From positions 1 through 64,000 of the forward strand of contig NZ_MVHD01000017.1 of NCBI RefSeq assembly GCF_002086635.1: a stretch of DNA of 64,000 nucleotides, in the 5' to 3' direction. Source of the DNA: Mycobacterium alsense. GTDB lineage: Bacteria; Actinomycetota; Actinomycetes; Mycobacteriales; Mycobacteriaceae. The position numbers were made by a program, and so were the translations under genes. The notes beneath the pieces are model-generated. The model saw only the letters and a list, made by a program, of their open reading frames with translations. It made no database searches and was not told the DNA's origin. Positions 42,253 through 52,761 of this stretch are shown piece by piece (position 1 is the stretch's first letter; every line of letters starts with the position of its first letter).

Positions 42253-42810
42253 TTACAGCGGAATCCAGACCCCGAAGAACCAGAAGCCCCACTGGTGGAA
42301 GCCGGGATCCCAGACCGGGGTTTCGTGGTAGCCGTAGTAGTTGATCGGGCCGTACCCCCAATGTCCGCCGGGCGGTGGCAGCGGCCTGTTCCACGCGGGC
42401 CGCGGCGGTGGACCGTACCCCCACGGCCCGGGCCCGTCGCCCCACGGCGCGCCGTGGAAGTAGCCGCGGTGCGGATCGCCGCGCCACGGGCCGCCCGGAC
42501 CACCGGGTCCACCGGGTCCGCCCGGGTGACCGTGCGGCGCTCCGCCCGGGCCGCCGGGTCCGCCGGGATGTCCGGGCCCGCCCGGGCCGCCGGGTCCGCC
42601 GGGATGTCCGGGCCCGCCCGGGCCGCCGGGTCCACCTGGACCACCCGGGCCGCCCGGATGGTTGGGCCCGGTCGGGGCGTGGGGGCCGCCGTGGTTCCCG
42701 CCGGGACCCGGCCCCGGCGCGGCGAACGCCGAACCGGAACCCACACCTAGTGCAGCGGCGCCCAGGGCGCCGGCGATGGTTCCCCCCGCGATGAGTTTCT
42801 TCAAATTCAT
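42253..42810 (-). CDS. Secreted collagen-like Gly-Pro-Gly-rich protein
   Basis: 185 aa. Sec signal peptide MNLKKLIAGGTIAGALGAAA ending ASAFA-like (GSAFA-AP), then about 70 residues of GPG/GGP and GHP repeats (GPGGPGGPGGPGGPGHPGG pattern, with an apparent duplicated block in 42540-42650). A His/Trp/Tyr-rich C-terminus follows (HWGYGPINYYGYHETPVWD and FHQWGFWFFGVWIPL). No catalytic domain is visible; probably a cell-surface or matrix protein. The repeat resembles the tail of the gene at the left window edge. ATG 42810. Confidence 0.8.
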   Translation of the reverse strand: MNLKKLIAGGTIAGALGAAALGVGSGSAFAAPGPGPGGNHGGPHAPTGPNHPGGPGGPGGPGGPGGPGHPGGPGGPGGPGHPGGPGGPGGAPHGHPGGPGGPGGPGGPWRGDPHRGYFHGAPWGDGPGPWGYGPPPRPAWNRPLPPPGGHWGYGPINYYGYHETPVWDPGFHQWGFWFFGVWIPL

Positions 42811-42991
42811 GGTTATTTACCTATCGATTGCATCAGTCAGCTCGACCCCCCGACGACTTACAAGCTAATTAGCAAACCTATGGATCCGCTGTGTGTGGCC
42901 CGTGCGCAGCTTTTGCGGACCACCCGGCCTCCGCCCGGGTAGAGGCCATATTTGCTGGTCGCGTGCGGTTTTGGGGTATATCGTTGCGGCC

Positions 42992-43705
42992 GTGTCGACT
43001 GCCTTTCATCCCCACGAGCCCCATGCGGGGTCGGTGTGGTCGAAGCTGAACTGGTTGCGCGCCGGAGTGCTGGGCGCCAACGACGGGATCGTGTCCGTGG
43101 CGGGCATCGTCGTCGGCGTCGCGGCGGCGACGGTGCAGCGCGGCCCGATCCTGACCGCCGGCGTCGCCGGGCTCACCGCCGGGGCCGTGTCGATGGCGCT
43201 GGGCGAATACGTCTCCGTCAGCACCCAGCGCGACACCGAGGAAGCGCTGCTGGCCAAGGAGCGCCGGGAGCTGCGCGACGACCCTGCCGCGGAACTGGAC
43301 GAGCTCGCCGAACTGTACGAGGGCAAGGGTCTGTCGCCGGCGACCGCGCGCACGGTGGCCGAGGAGCTCACCGACCACAATCCTTTTCTGGCCCACGCCG
43401 AGGTCGAGCTCGGCATCGATCCCGAGGAGCTCACCAACCCCTGGCAGGCGGCGTTGTCCTCGGCGCTGTCGTTCACCTTGGGCGCGCTGCTGCCGTTGGT
43501 CGTGATCCTGGCGCCGCCGACGACGTGGAGGATCCCGGCCACCGTCGTGGCCGTGCTGCTGGCCCTGGTGCTCACGGGCGCGGTGTCGGCGGGAGTGGGC
43601 GGCGCGCCGCGGGGCCGGGCGGTGCTCCGCAACGTCGTCGGCGGCGGGTTGGCGTTGACGGTCACCTACGGAATCGGCCATCTCGTGGGCGTCGCGATCG
43701 CCTGA
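42992..43705 (+). CDS. VIT1/CCC1-family membrane transporter
   Basis: 237 aa from GTG 42992. N-terminal SVWSKLNWLRAGVLGANDGI and VSVAGIVVGVAAATV are the VIT1/CCC1 signature; a cytoplasmic helical segment (YVSVSTQRDTEEALLAKERR) precedes three more hydrophobic stretches. Family members export Fe2+ or Mn2+ into vacuoles or out of the cell. The start is chosen because similarity begins at the histidine-containing HPHEPHAGSVW segment. It stands alone, followed by a hairpin. Confidence 0.9.
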   Translation: MSTAFHPHEPHAGSVWSKLNWLRAGVLGANDGIVSVAGIVVGVAAATVQRGPILTAGVAGLTAGAVSMALGEYVSVSTQRDTEEALLAKERRELRDDPAAELDELAELYEGKGLSPATARTVAEELTDHNPFLAHAEVELGIDPEELTNPWQAALSSALSFTLGALLPLVVILAPPTTWRIPATVVAVLLALVLTGAVSAGVGGAPRGRAVLRNVVGGGLALTVTYGIGHLVGVAIA

Positions 43706-43710
43706 GATCG

Positions 43711-43725
43711 CCCGACCGCGTCGGG
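43711..43725 (+). terminator. Short GC hairpin after the VIT1-like gene
   Basis: CCCGAC-CGC-GTCGGG, six perfect base pairs with a 3-nt loop, starting 6 bp after the TGA. There is no T-run. Its position just before the next promoter supports termination, although such GC hairpins also arise by chance in this genome. Confidence 0.35.
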
Positions 43726-43741
43726 ACTGGAACGGGAACTG

Positions 43742-43747
43742 TAATAT
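43742..43747 (+). promoter_or_regulatory. Probable -10 box (TAATAT)
   Basis: TAATAT matches TAnnnT and stands out in a GC-rich gap 37 bp before the TTG start at 43784. GGAAAGAG at 43769-43776 is the likely ribosome-binding site of the same transcript. Confidence 0.45.
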
Positions 43748-43783
43748 CTACTGTTGCTGCCCTCACCCGGAAAGAGCCGTGCC

Positions 43784-44626
43784 TTGACCCAAACGAACGT
43801 CGTGCCGGAGGACGCCGATTCGGCGACGCCCGCACCCTACTTCCGACGCGACGAAAGCCGTTTCGTGCCAAACGAAACCGGCCGCGGCGGGTGGGGCCCG
43901 TCGCTCAGCGGTCACGTCGTCGGCGGGCTGTTGGGCTGGGCGGCCGAACGCGCGGTCGACGACCCCGAATTCCAGCCCACGCGGCTGACCGTCGACCTTC
44001 CCGCGCCGGTCGCGCTCGAGCCGGTCGAGGTGCGCACGCAGGTGCACCACGACCGCAAGCGGCTGCGGCTCGTCGAGGCCGTCCTCACCCAGGGCGGCAC
44101 CCCGGTCGCGCGGGCCAGCGCGCTGTTTCTGCGGCGCGGCCCGCAGCCCGACGGGAAGGTGTGGTCACCACCGGTGCGGATGCCGCCGCTGCCCGCCGGG
44201 GAGGGTCCCGAGCCCTCGCTGTTCCTGCGGACCTACGGCTGGGGCACCGAGATGCAGAACCCCGATCCCGGATGGGCCGATACCCCCGGGCCGAAATACA
44301 CCTGGCTGCACGACACGCGCGCGCTGATCGACGGCGAACCGGTCAGCGCGTTCACCCGCGCGGCGATGTCCGCCGACATCACCGCCTCGCTGGCCAATTG
44401 GGGCACAAACGGATTGCAGTTCATCAACGTCGACTACACCCTCACGCTGACCCGGCTGCCCGAGGGGGCCCACATCGGGCTGGCCTCGCTGACGCACCAC
44501 AGCCACGACGGCGTGGCCACCGGGTCGGCGGTGCTCGTCGACCGCATGGGCCCGATCGGCAGCGCGGTGTCCGTCGCGATCGCCCACTCCGGATTCCGGC
44601 CGCACACCAAGCCGCCGGCGGGATGA
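43784..44626 (+). CDS. Thioesterase-like hot-dog protein (TesB-related)
   Basis: 280 aa from TTG 43784, which is 7 nt after GGAAAGAG; a TTG at 43754 is in frame but close to the -10 box. Double hot-dog features: RFVPNETGRGGWGPSLSGHV, VGGLLGWAAERAVDDPEFQP, RLTVDLPAPVALEPVEVRTQ and LTLTRLPEGAHIGLASLTHH. This matches the acyl-CoA thioesterase-like family PF13622. It overlaps the following synthetase by 4 bp, suggesting opposing or editing functions. Confidence 0.82.
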   Translation: MTQTNVVPEDADSATPAPYFRRDESRFVPNETGRGGWGPSLSGHVVGGLLGWAAERAVDDPEFQPTRLTVDLPAPVALEPVEVRTQVHHDRKRLRLVEAVLTQGGTPVARASALFLRRGPQPDGKVWSPPVRMPPLPAGEGPEPSLFLRTYGWGTEMQNPDPGWADTPGPKYTWLHDTRALIDGEPVSAFTRAAMSADITASLANWGTNGLQFINVDYTLTLTRLPEGAHIGLASLTHHSHDGVATGSAVLVDRMGPIGSAVSVAIAHSGFRPHTKPPAG

Positions 44627-46149
44627 AGATCGGCAGCGACGTCACCTACTGGGGGCTGATCGCCGACGCGGCCCGGCGGGGGTCGGGCCGGCCGTTGCTC
44701 GCCGACGAGTACGGGCGCGCCCTGACCGCGCGCCAGCTCCACGATGCGGCCCGCGCGACGGCCGCGGCGTTCGCCCAGCGCGGGATCGCGGCGGGCACCG
44801 TCGTGTCGTGGCAGTTGCCGACCACGCTGGAAACCACGGTCGTCATGGCGGCGCTCGCGCGCCTGGGCGCGGTGCAAAACCCGATCATCCCGATCCTGCG
44901 AGAGCACGAGGTCGGCTTCATCACCGCACAGCTGTCATCGGAATTCCTTGTGGTGCCGCGGTTTTGGCACGGGTTCGACTACGAGGGGCTCGCGCGTGGG
45001 CTGTCTTCGGCAGCGAGCTTCGAGGTCGTCACCGTCGACCTGGCGACACCGCCGCGCTCGGGCGAGCTCCGGCTGCCGCGCGGGGACGTCGCCGGGCTCG
45101 GGCCGCCGCCGGGACCGGCGGCCGGCACCCGGTGGATCTACTACTCGTCGGGAACCACCGCGGCGCCCAAGGGCATTCGCCACACCGACGCCTCGGTGAT
45201 CGCCCCCGCAGCGGGGCTGGCCGAGATGATCGACATCACCAGCAGCGACGTGGACCCGATCGCCTTTCCGATCGCGCACATCGGTGGGGCCGTGATGCTG
45301 GCGACCGCGTTGCTGACCGGCATGCGACTGGCGCTGTTCGAGGTATTCGATCCGGCCACGACACCGCTGGCCATCGCGGCGCACGACCCGACGTTCCTGG
45401 GCACGGCGACCCCGTTCTTCGTCGGGTTTCTCGAAGCCCAACGCGCACACCGGGATACGCCGCTGTTCCCGCGCGTGCGGGGCTGCCTGGCGGGCGGTGC
45501 CCCGATCACCGCCGAGCTCGGTCAGCAGGTCCGCGAAACCCTCGGCCTGCCCGGCATCTGCAACGCGTGGGGGCTCACCGAGTTTCCGGTGGCGGCCTCG
45601 CCCTCGCTGACCGCCGCGCCGGAGGTGCTCGACCACACCGTCGGCGCGCCGGGACCCGGGGTCAGCGTGCGGGTGGTCGACGGGGAGCTGCGGCTCAAAG
45701 GACCCCAGTGCTTCCTCGGCTACGCCGACGCCAGCCTCGACGCCGACGGGTTCGACGAGGACGGGTGGCTGCGCACCGGCGACCTGGGCACGGTCGACGC
45801 CGACGGCAACGTCCGCGTCACGGGCCGGATCAAGGACGCGATCATCCGCAACGCGGAGAACGTCTCGGCCCTGGAGGTCGAAAACGCGCTGGCCACCCAC
45901 CCCGCCGTCGCCGACGTCGCGGTGATCGGGGTACCCGATCCGCGCACCGGCGAGCGCGTCTGCGCCGTGGTCGTCCCCGCCTCGGCCGCTGTGGTTTCAC
46001 TGGAATCGCTGGTGCAGCATTGCCGCTCGCGCGGGCTGAGCCGCTACAAGCACCCCGAGCGCCTGGTGGTCGTCGATGCGCTGCCGCGCAACCAATTCGG
46101 CAAGGTCGTCAAGAAGGACCTCCGCGAGGCCTTCGGCCGGCGGTCCTGA
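44623..46149 (+). CDS. Acyl-CoA synthetase (FadD-type, AMP-binding)
   Basis: 508 aa from ATG 44623. Motifs: RWIYYSSGTTAAPKGIRHTD, NAWGLTEFPVAASPSL, DGWLRTGDLGTVDADGNVRV, GRIKDAIIRNAENVSALEVE and PRNQFGKVVKKDL with catalytic Lys. It is the third synthetase in the window and is not a close copy of the others. Translationally coupled to a thioesterase-like protein, it could act on a substrate that needs proofreading. The gene ends 1 bp before the convergent TIGR03085 gene. Confidence 0.94.
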   Translation: MKIGSDVTYWGLIADAARRGSGRPLLADEYGRALTARQLHDAARATAAAFAQRGIAAGTVVSWQLPTTLETTVVMAALARLGAVQNPIIPILREHEVGFITAQLSSEFLVVPRFWHGFDYEGLARGLSSAASFEVVTVDLATPPRSGELRLPRGDVAGLGPPPGPAAGTRWIYYSSGTTAAPKGIRHTDASVIAPAAGLAEMIDITSSDVDPIAFPIAHIGGAVMLATALLTGMRLALFEVFDPATTPLAIAAHDPTFLGTATPFFVGFLEAQRAHRDTPLFPRVRGCLAGGAPITAELGQQVRETLGLPGICNAWGLTEFPVAASPSLTAAPEVLDHTVGAPGPGVSVRVVDGELRLKGPQCFLGYADASLDADGFDEDGWLRTGDLGTVDADGNVRVTGRIKDAIIRNAENVSALEVENALATHPAVADVAVIGVPDPRTGERVCAVVVPASAAVVSLESLVQHCRSRGLSRYKHPERLVVVDALPRNQFGKVVKKDLREAFGRRS

Positions 46150-46150
46150 C

Positions 46151-46768
46151 CTACAGCGCCTTCGGGGCGTCGCGGACCGCCTGCACCGCCGCCGCGTCGC
46201 CGTCGAACTCGACGCGCGCCTGCCGCCCGACGGCGAACAGCAGCAGCTCCTCGGGGGGACCGGTCACCACCACCGCCGGCCCCTTGCCCGCGGTCAGCAC
46301 CGTCTTGCCCTCCGGGGTGCGCAGCGCCACCCGGCCGGGGGCTTTGCGGAGCGTCATCCGCGCCATCAGCGACAGCGTGCGGCGCAGCGAGGAGGCCAGC
46401 GCGCGTTCGAGCACGCGCGGCTGCCAGCCCGGCTGGGCGCGGCGCAGGTCCTCGTGGTGGATGAACATCTCGGCGACGTTGGCCACCGAGTCGAGCAGCT
46501 TGAGCGGCGAGTAGACCGGGGGCCCGGACCCGACCTTGTCGACCAGCGCGTCCCAGTCGTTCCCGGCCACCTCGTTCTGCACCCTTTCGGTGTGGGCGGC
46601 GAGGAACGGGACCAGGATGCCCGGCGCGGCGTCGGGGCGGTACTCGCGGATCACCAGGTGGGCGGCCAGGTCTCGCGCCGTCCAGCCCTCGCAGAGGGTG
46701 GGGGCGTCCGGCCCGACCGCGCGCAGGGTCTCGACCAGGGCGGCGCGTTCGCGTTGCGCAACGGACAT
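46151..46768 (-). CDS. TIGR03085-family DinB-like metal-binding protein
   Basis: 205 aa. N-terminal maleylpyruvate-isomerase/DinB-like helical bundle: VGPDAPTLCEGWTARDLAAH, LVIREYRPDAAPG, SVANVAEMFIHHEDLRRAQP. The His residues in AAHL and FIHHED fit the metal triad of the mycothiol-dependent DinB superfamily. TIGR03085 proteins are widespread in actinobacteria with no assigned reaction. It is divergent from htpG over a 92-bp gap. Confidence 0.88.
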   Translation of the reverse strand: MSVAQRERAALVETLRAVGPDAPTLCEGWTARDLAAHLVIREYRPDAAPGILVPFLAAHTERVQNEVAGNDWDALVDKVGSGPPVYSPLKLLDSVANVAEMFIHHEDLRRAQPGWQPRVLERALASSLRRTLSLMARMTLRKAPGRVALRTPEGKTVLTAGKGPAVVVTGPPEELLLFAVGRQARVEFDGDAAAVQAVRDAPKAL

Positions 46769-46860
46769 GCGTTCAGCGTAGGGCCAGCCCCGGGACGTGG
46801 GCCACGGGCATCTCGGTAAATTTGAGGTGTCGTGTCCGGAAGGAAAGTGCAGGGAGTGTC

Positions 46861-48807
<1,947 letters not shown>

Positions 48808-48867
48808 GTCCTAGCCGGCCGGCGCGAAATGGGATTAGATGCCGGGTGGAAGGGATACCCACACGCA

Positions 48868-49083
48868 ATGGCCAAGTTCAGGATCCTCGACCCCCACGGC
48901 GAGGTCGTGGCGACGCAGGATTTCGACAGCGCGGAGGCCGCCCACGCGTGGTTCACCGAGGCCAGCGCCGGCAGCACCGAACTGGGCTGGCGCATGGAGG
49001 TCGACGACGACGGGCACTGGGCCTTCTTCGACGACACCGAAGGCTTCACCGCCCCGGCCAGCCACCGTCCGTTGCGGCGCTGA
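48868..49083 (+). CDS. Small conserved hypothetical protein
   Basis: 71 aa from ATG 48868 with GGAAGGGA upstream. MAKFRILDPHGEVVATQDFD and AEAAHAWFTEASAGSTELGW, then MEVDDDGHWAFFDDTEGFTA. It looks like a compact alpha/beta domain rich in Asp and Trp. I do not recognise a named family. It lies 60 bp after htpG in the same direction. Confidence 0.7.
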   Translation: MAKFRILDPHGEVVATQDFDSAEAAHAWFTEASAGSTELGWRMEVDDDGHWAFFDDTEGFTAPASHRPLRR

Positions 49084-49138
49084 ACCCCTACTGCTTGTCG
49101 ACCTTTCCGCCGATGCCCGGCACCTGAGAAACTCTGGT

Positions 49139-49507
49139 GTGCCCGAAATCGAGTTCGCCTCCGTGTCACCGATCGTTCCCGTCCGAGACCTGGACAGCGC
49201 GCTGGACCGGTACCGCAAGCTCGGCTTTGACGCCCGCGGCTATGACGGTCCCGAGCGCTACGGGTTCGTCGACCGCGGATCCGTTTCGATGCACCTCACC
49301 GAATGGGCCGAGCATGATCCCAAGCGCACGGCCGCCAGCGTGTACCTCTACGTCAGCGACGCCGACGCCCTCCACGCGCAATGGCAAGCGCTGGACGATC
49401 TGGGCGGGCGCTTGATCGCGCCGCACGGGACATCCTACGGTCTAAGGGAATTCGCCTATATCGATCCGGATGGGACGCTACACCGCATCGGCTCACGACG
49501 CGGCTGA
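49139..49507 (+). CDS. VOC-superfamily (glyoxalase/bleomycin-resistance-like) protein
   Basis: 122 aa from GTG 49139. The beta-alpha-beta-beta-beta pattern starts with SPIVPVRDLDSALDRYRKLG and ends with REFAYIDPDGTLHRIGSRRG; this REFxxxDPxG end is typical of bleomycin-resistance-like proteins that dimerise. Metal residues are only partly evident (His in VSMHLTEW, Glu in REFAY). The ligand is unknown. A GTG two bases earlier is out of frame. Confidence 0.88.
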   Translation: MPEIEFASVSPIVPVRDLDSALDRYRKLGFDARGYDGPERYGFVDRGSVSMHLTEWAEHDPKRTAASVYLYVSDADALHAQWQALDDLGGRLIAPHGTSYGLREFAYIDPDGTLHRIGSRRG

Positions 49508-49602
49508 CCGGCGGCCGGCTCGTCCTCCCCATCGGAACCTGCCGCTAGCTGTCGCGCCGGATTTTGAGTGCGGTGGTGATCATCGGGATCGACCGCGGCC
49601 CG

Positions 49603-50730
49603 TCAGCGGTCGGCGTCGGTGAACCGGATGACGCCGCGGATGTTGCGTCCCTCGAGCATGTCGCGGTAGCCGTCGTTGATCTGCTCGAGCGTGTACTCGC
49701 GGGTGACCATGGCGTCCAGCTCGAGCTGACCCAGCTGGTAGAGCTCGAGGATCTCGGGAATGTCGTACTGCGGGTTGCCACCGCCAAACAGGCTGCCCTG
49801 CAGGCTTTTCTGCAGCAGCGACAGCCCCGCGAGGTTGAGGGTGACGTCGGTGGCCAGCACGCTGCCCATCGAGGTGAGCACGCACACCCCGCCCTTGGCG
49901 GTCAGCCCCAGCCACGACTCGACCTCGGCGCCCTCGCAACGACCGACGGTGACGATCACCTTGTGGCACATGCGGCCGGCGGTGGCCTCGGCGATGCCGG
50001 CGAAGGCGCCGGCGACATCCGCGAACGCCTCCGTGGCGCCGAAGTTGAGCGCCTGTTCGCGCTTCCATTCCACCGGATCGACGGCGAACACCCGCCGGGC
50101 TCCGGCGATCCGGGCGCCCTGCAGCGCGGCCACGCCGACGCCGCCGATGCCGATGACGGCCACGTCCTGGCCGGGCGCCACCCCCGCGCTGCGCACCGCG
50201 GAGCCGTAGCCCGTCGTCACCCCGCAGCCCACCAGGCAGGCCACCTCGAAGGGGATCGCCGGGTCGACCTTGACCACCGAGGTGTGGTGCACCACCACAT
50301 AGGGCGCGAAGGTCCCCAGCAGCGACATCGGAATGACGTCGCGGCCGCCGGCCGTCACCCGGAACGACCCGTCGGAGACCGAGGCACCCGACAGCAGGCC
50401 CATGCCGAGGTCGCAGAGGTTGCGCCGGTCGGTCTGGCACGGAATGCACGTGCCGCACGACGGGATGAACGACATCACCACGTGGTCGCCGACGGCGAGG
50501 TGCTCGACGCCCTCGCCGACCTCGATGACGATCCCCGCGCCCTCGTGACCGCCCAGGACCGGAAAGCTGGGGATGGGGAAGTCGCCGGTCAGCAGGTGGT
50601 GGTCGGAATGGCACAGGCCGGCGGTCTCCAGCTGGACCGTCACCTCGCCACGGCGGGGATCACCGATCTCGATCTCCTCGACCGACCACGGCCGGTTCAC
50701 TTCCCAGACCAGGGCGCCCTTGGTTTTCAC
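49603..50730 (-). CDS. NDMA-dependent (mycofactocin-linked) zinc alcohol dehydrogenase
   Basis: 375 aa from GTG 50730, with GGGAGGCGG upstream. Catalytic zinc residues Cys40 (LCHSDHH) and His62 (GGHEGAG); structural zinc cysteines 92, 95, 98 and 106 in SCGTCIPCQTDRRNLC; Rossmann VAVIGIGGVGVAALQGARIA. The opening KTKGALVWEVNRPWSVEEIE is typical of the NDMA-dependent group with tightly bound NAD, shown in other actinobacteria to depend on mycofactocin for turnover. It is divergent from the thiolase at 50867. Confidence 0.93.
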   Translation of the reverse strand: MKTKGALVWEVNRPWSVEEIEIGDPRRGEVTVQLETAGLCHSDHHLLTGDFPIPSFPVLGGHEGAGIVIEVGEGVEHLAVGDHVVMSFIPSCGTCIPCQTDRRNLCDLGMGLLSGASVSDGSFRVTAGGRDVIPMSLLGTFAPYVVVHHTSVVKVDPAIPFEVACLVGCGVTTGYGSAVRSAGVAPGQDVAVIGIGGVGVAALQGARIAGARRVFAVDPVEWKREQALNFGATEAFADVAGAFAGIAEATAGRMCHKVIVTVGRCEGAEVESWLGLTAKGGVCVLTSMGSVLATDVTLNLAGLSLLQKSLQGSLFGGGNPQYDIPEILELYQLGQLELDAMVTREYTLEQINDGYRDMLEGRNIRGVIRFTDADR

Positions 50731-50773
50731 GGTCCGCCTCCCGTTCCTCGCACGGCCCTCCCGAGTGAACTTA

Positions 50774-50791
50774 GGGCATTTACTATTGCCC
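50774..50791. promoter_or_regulatory. Inverted repeat in the ADH-thiolase divergent promoter
   Basis: GGGCA-TTTACTAT-TGCCC: 5-bp perfect arms around an AT-rich centre that also contains TTTACTAT, a possible -10 element. It lies midway between the two divergent starts (50730 and 50867), where a regulator could control both. No local regulator gene is adjacent. Confidence 0.35.
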
Positions 50792-50866
50792 ATACGGTAT
50801 TTGTTACGATTCGCAGCGACGAAGTCCCAAAACCGCGAGTCCCAAGACCCCAGCGAGGTTGAGAAC

Positions 50867-52042
50867 ATGGCTACACCCGTGATCGTCGGAGCCGCCAGGA
50901 CGGCGATCGGCCGCTCCTTCAAGGGGACCCTGGTCAACACGCCGCCCGAGACGCTGATCACCACGTTGCTTCCCGAGGTCGTGCGCAGGAGCGGCATCGA
51001 CCCCGCCGCGATCGACGACCTGATCTTCGCCGAATCCCACTACGGCGGAGGGGATTTGGCCCGCTACGCGGCCGCGGCGACGGGACTGGAGGACATCCCC
51101 GGTCAGTCGGTGAACCGGCACTGCGCGGGCAGCCTCACCGCCATCGGCAACGCCGCGGCCCAGATCGGCTCCGGGATGGAACGCGTCCTCATCGCCGGCG
51201 GGGTCCAGTCGCTGTCGATGACGCCGCTGATGAACCAGCGCATCCCCGGCCCCGAGCTGAAGTTCGAGGAACGCTGGCTGCCGCCCACCCACGTCGAGGC
51301 GCCGGACGCCCCGACCAAGGACATGTCGATCACGGTCGGGTGGAACACCGCGCAGGAGGTCGGCATCACCCGCGAGGAGCTGGACGCCTGGGCCGCCCGG
51401 TCGCACCAGCGCGCCATCGCGGCCATCGATGCCGGCAAGTTCCTCGACGAGATCGTCCCGCTGAAGATCACCCAGCCCGACGGTTCGGTCACCGAGTTCT
51501 CCGTCGACGAGCATCCCCGCCGCGACACCACCGTCGAGAAGCTGGCCGCGCTCAAGGTGCTGCACCCCGAGATCGAGGGATTCTCGATCACGGCGGGCAA
51601 CAGCAGCGGCACCAACGACGCGGCCGCGGCCGTCGCGCTCGTCGACCGTGACTACGCCGTGGCCGAGAAGCTGAACGTGATGGGCACGGTCAGGGCGTGG
51701 GCCGCCGCGGGCGTGCCGCCGAGGGACACCGGCCTGGGCGCGGTCAAGGTGATCGGCAAGGTGCTGCAGCGGGCCGGGCTGTCGGTCAATGACGTTGCGC
51801 TGTGGGAGATCAACGAGGCGTTCGCCTCCGTGCCGATCGCCGCGTGCCGCGAGCACGGCCTCGACGAGGAGAAGGTGAACTTCTCCGGCAGCGGCTGCAG
51901 CCTCGGCCACCCCATCGCCGCATCGGGCGCGCGGATGGTCACCACGCTGACCTACGAGCTGGCCCGCCGCGGCGGCGGCATCGGCGTCGCCGCGATGTGC
52001 GCGGGCGGCGGTCAGGGCGGCGCCGTCGTGATCGAGGTCTGA
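50867..52042 (+). CDS. Acetyl-CoA acetyltransferase (thiolase, FadA-type)
   Basis: 391 aa. Nucleophile Cys86 in SVNRHCAGSLTAIGNAA, the NEAF loop (WEINEAFASVPIAACREHGL), GSGCSLGHPIAASGARMVTT and the final CAGGGQGGAVVIEV. This is a classic degradative thiolase with both catalytic cysteines and His. The ATG start follows a weak GAGAAC. It cleaves 3-oxoacyl-CoA in the last beta-oxidation step, and differs in family from the SCP-x thiolase at 23.4 kb. Confidence 0.95.
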   Translation: MATPVIVGAARTAIGRSFKGTLVNTPPETLITTLLPEVVRRSGIDPAAIDDLIFAESHYGGGDLARYAAAATGLEDIPGQSVNRHCAGSLTAIGNAAAQIGSGMERVLIAGGVQSLSMTPLMNQRIPGPELKFEERWLPPTHVEAPDAPTKDMSITVGWNTAQEVGITREELDAWAARSHQRAIAAIDAGKFLDEIVPLKITQPDGSVTEFSVDEHPRRDTTVEKLAALKVLHPEIEGFSITAGNSSGTNDAAAAVALVDRDYAVAEKLNVMGTVRAWAAAGVPPRDTGLGAVKVIGKVLQRAGLSVNDVALWEINEAFASVPIAACREHGLDEEKVNFSGSGCSLGHPIAASGARMVTTLTYELARRGGGIGVAAMCAGGGQGGAVVIEV

Positions 52043-52049
52043 CGGCCGC

Positions 52050-52658
52050 CTAGTTGCAGAACGTGTAGCCGATGAACTGGGCGTCGCGGGCGCCCGAGTA
52101 GTCGACGTAGTGCGCGGCGGGCATCCCGTTGTACTGCGCGTTCGTCTTCTGCGCGGACGGCGGCGGGAGCGCCTTGGGAAACGCCAGGACCATGTCGGCG
52201 AAGATCTTCAGCCCGCTCGGGCAGATCGCGTCGGGGCGCGGCGGCTGCGGATTCCACGCGTGCACCACGACCGGGTCGGTCAGTTGATACCCGGTCGCGC
52301 AATTCGGGTCGCAGATCTTGAAGACGGCCGTACCGCTGCCGTCGGCGCCGTCCGGGCCCCATGACGTCCACGACATGTCTTGCAGCGCAACGGCTACGCT
52401 GGCGCAACCCAGGACGTTGAGCTTCTTCGGGCGCTCGACCGGCGGCACCGACGGGTTGTAACAACCCGGAATGGCGAAGTACGTCGGCGGGGCAGGCGGG
52501 GTCGTCGGCGCGGCCGCGCCGTCGTTGCGGTGGGTCAGCTTGAACCCCGCGAACGCCGCCGCGCCGATCAGCAGCACCACGACGACGGCACCGGCCACTC
52601 CCCGGTTTCCCCCCGGAAACCGCAATCGACTCGACGATGTGACGCTGCCCCCGCTCAC
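52050..52658 (-). CDS. Membrane-anchored hypothetical protein
   Basis: 202 aa from GTG 52658 (GTG 52664 is an alternative). A TAATCT box lies 7 nt upstream of 52658, so it may be leaderless. One N-terminal membrane helix (VAGAVVVVLLIGAAAFAGF) and a Pro-rich linker lead to an extracytoplasmic domain with several cysteines (YFAIPGCYNPSVPP, FKICDPNCATGYQ, DAICPSGLKIFA, GYTFCN). I recognise no domain. It is convergent with the thiolase. Confidence 0.65.
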   Translation of the reverse strand: MSGGSVTSSSRLRFPGGNRGVAGAVVVVLLIGAAAFAGFKLTHRNDGAAAPTTPPAPPTYFAIPGCYNPSVPPVERPKKLNVLGCASVAVALQDMSWTSWGPDGADGSGTAVFKICDPNCATGYQLTDPVVVHAWNPQPPRPDAICPSGLKIFADMVLAFPKALPPPSAQKTNAQYNGMPAAHYVDYSGARDAQFIGYTFCN

Positions 52659-52761
52659 ATTCACCAGATTAGGCCAGAAGCGGCGTGCTCGGGTGGGGGT
52701 CGCCGCGCGAGTCAAGCACGGTAAATTTGGTCAACACTACCGACTTGAGGATTGACGATTC

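Noticed and set aside
42480-42670. Plus-strand Arg/Ala-rich frames over the GPG repeat
   Set aside because: They are antisense images of the repeat; signal peptide and hydrophobic end are only present on the minus strand.
42111-42746. Upstream extension of the SMP-30 frame by more than 200 codons
   Set aside because: The extension is the antisense of the GPG repeats and the hairpin; similarity to the family starts after 42104.
46769-46860. CIRCE or HAIR heat-shock operator before htpG
   Set aside because: Neither TTAGCACTC/GAGTGCTAA nor CTTGAGT/ACTCAAG repeats can be found in the gap.
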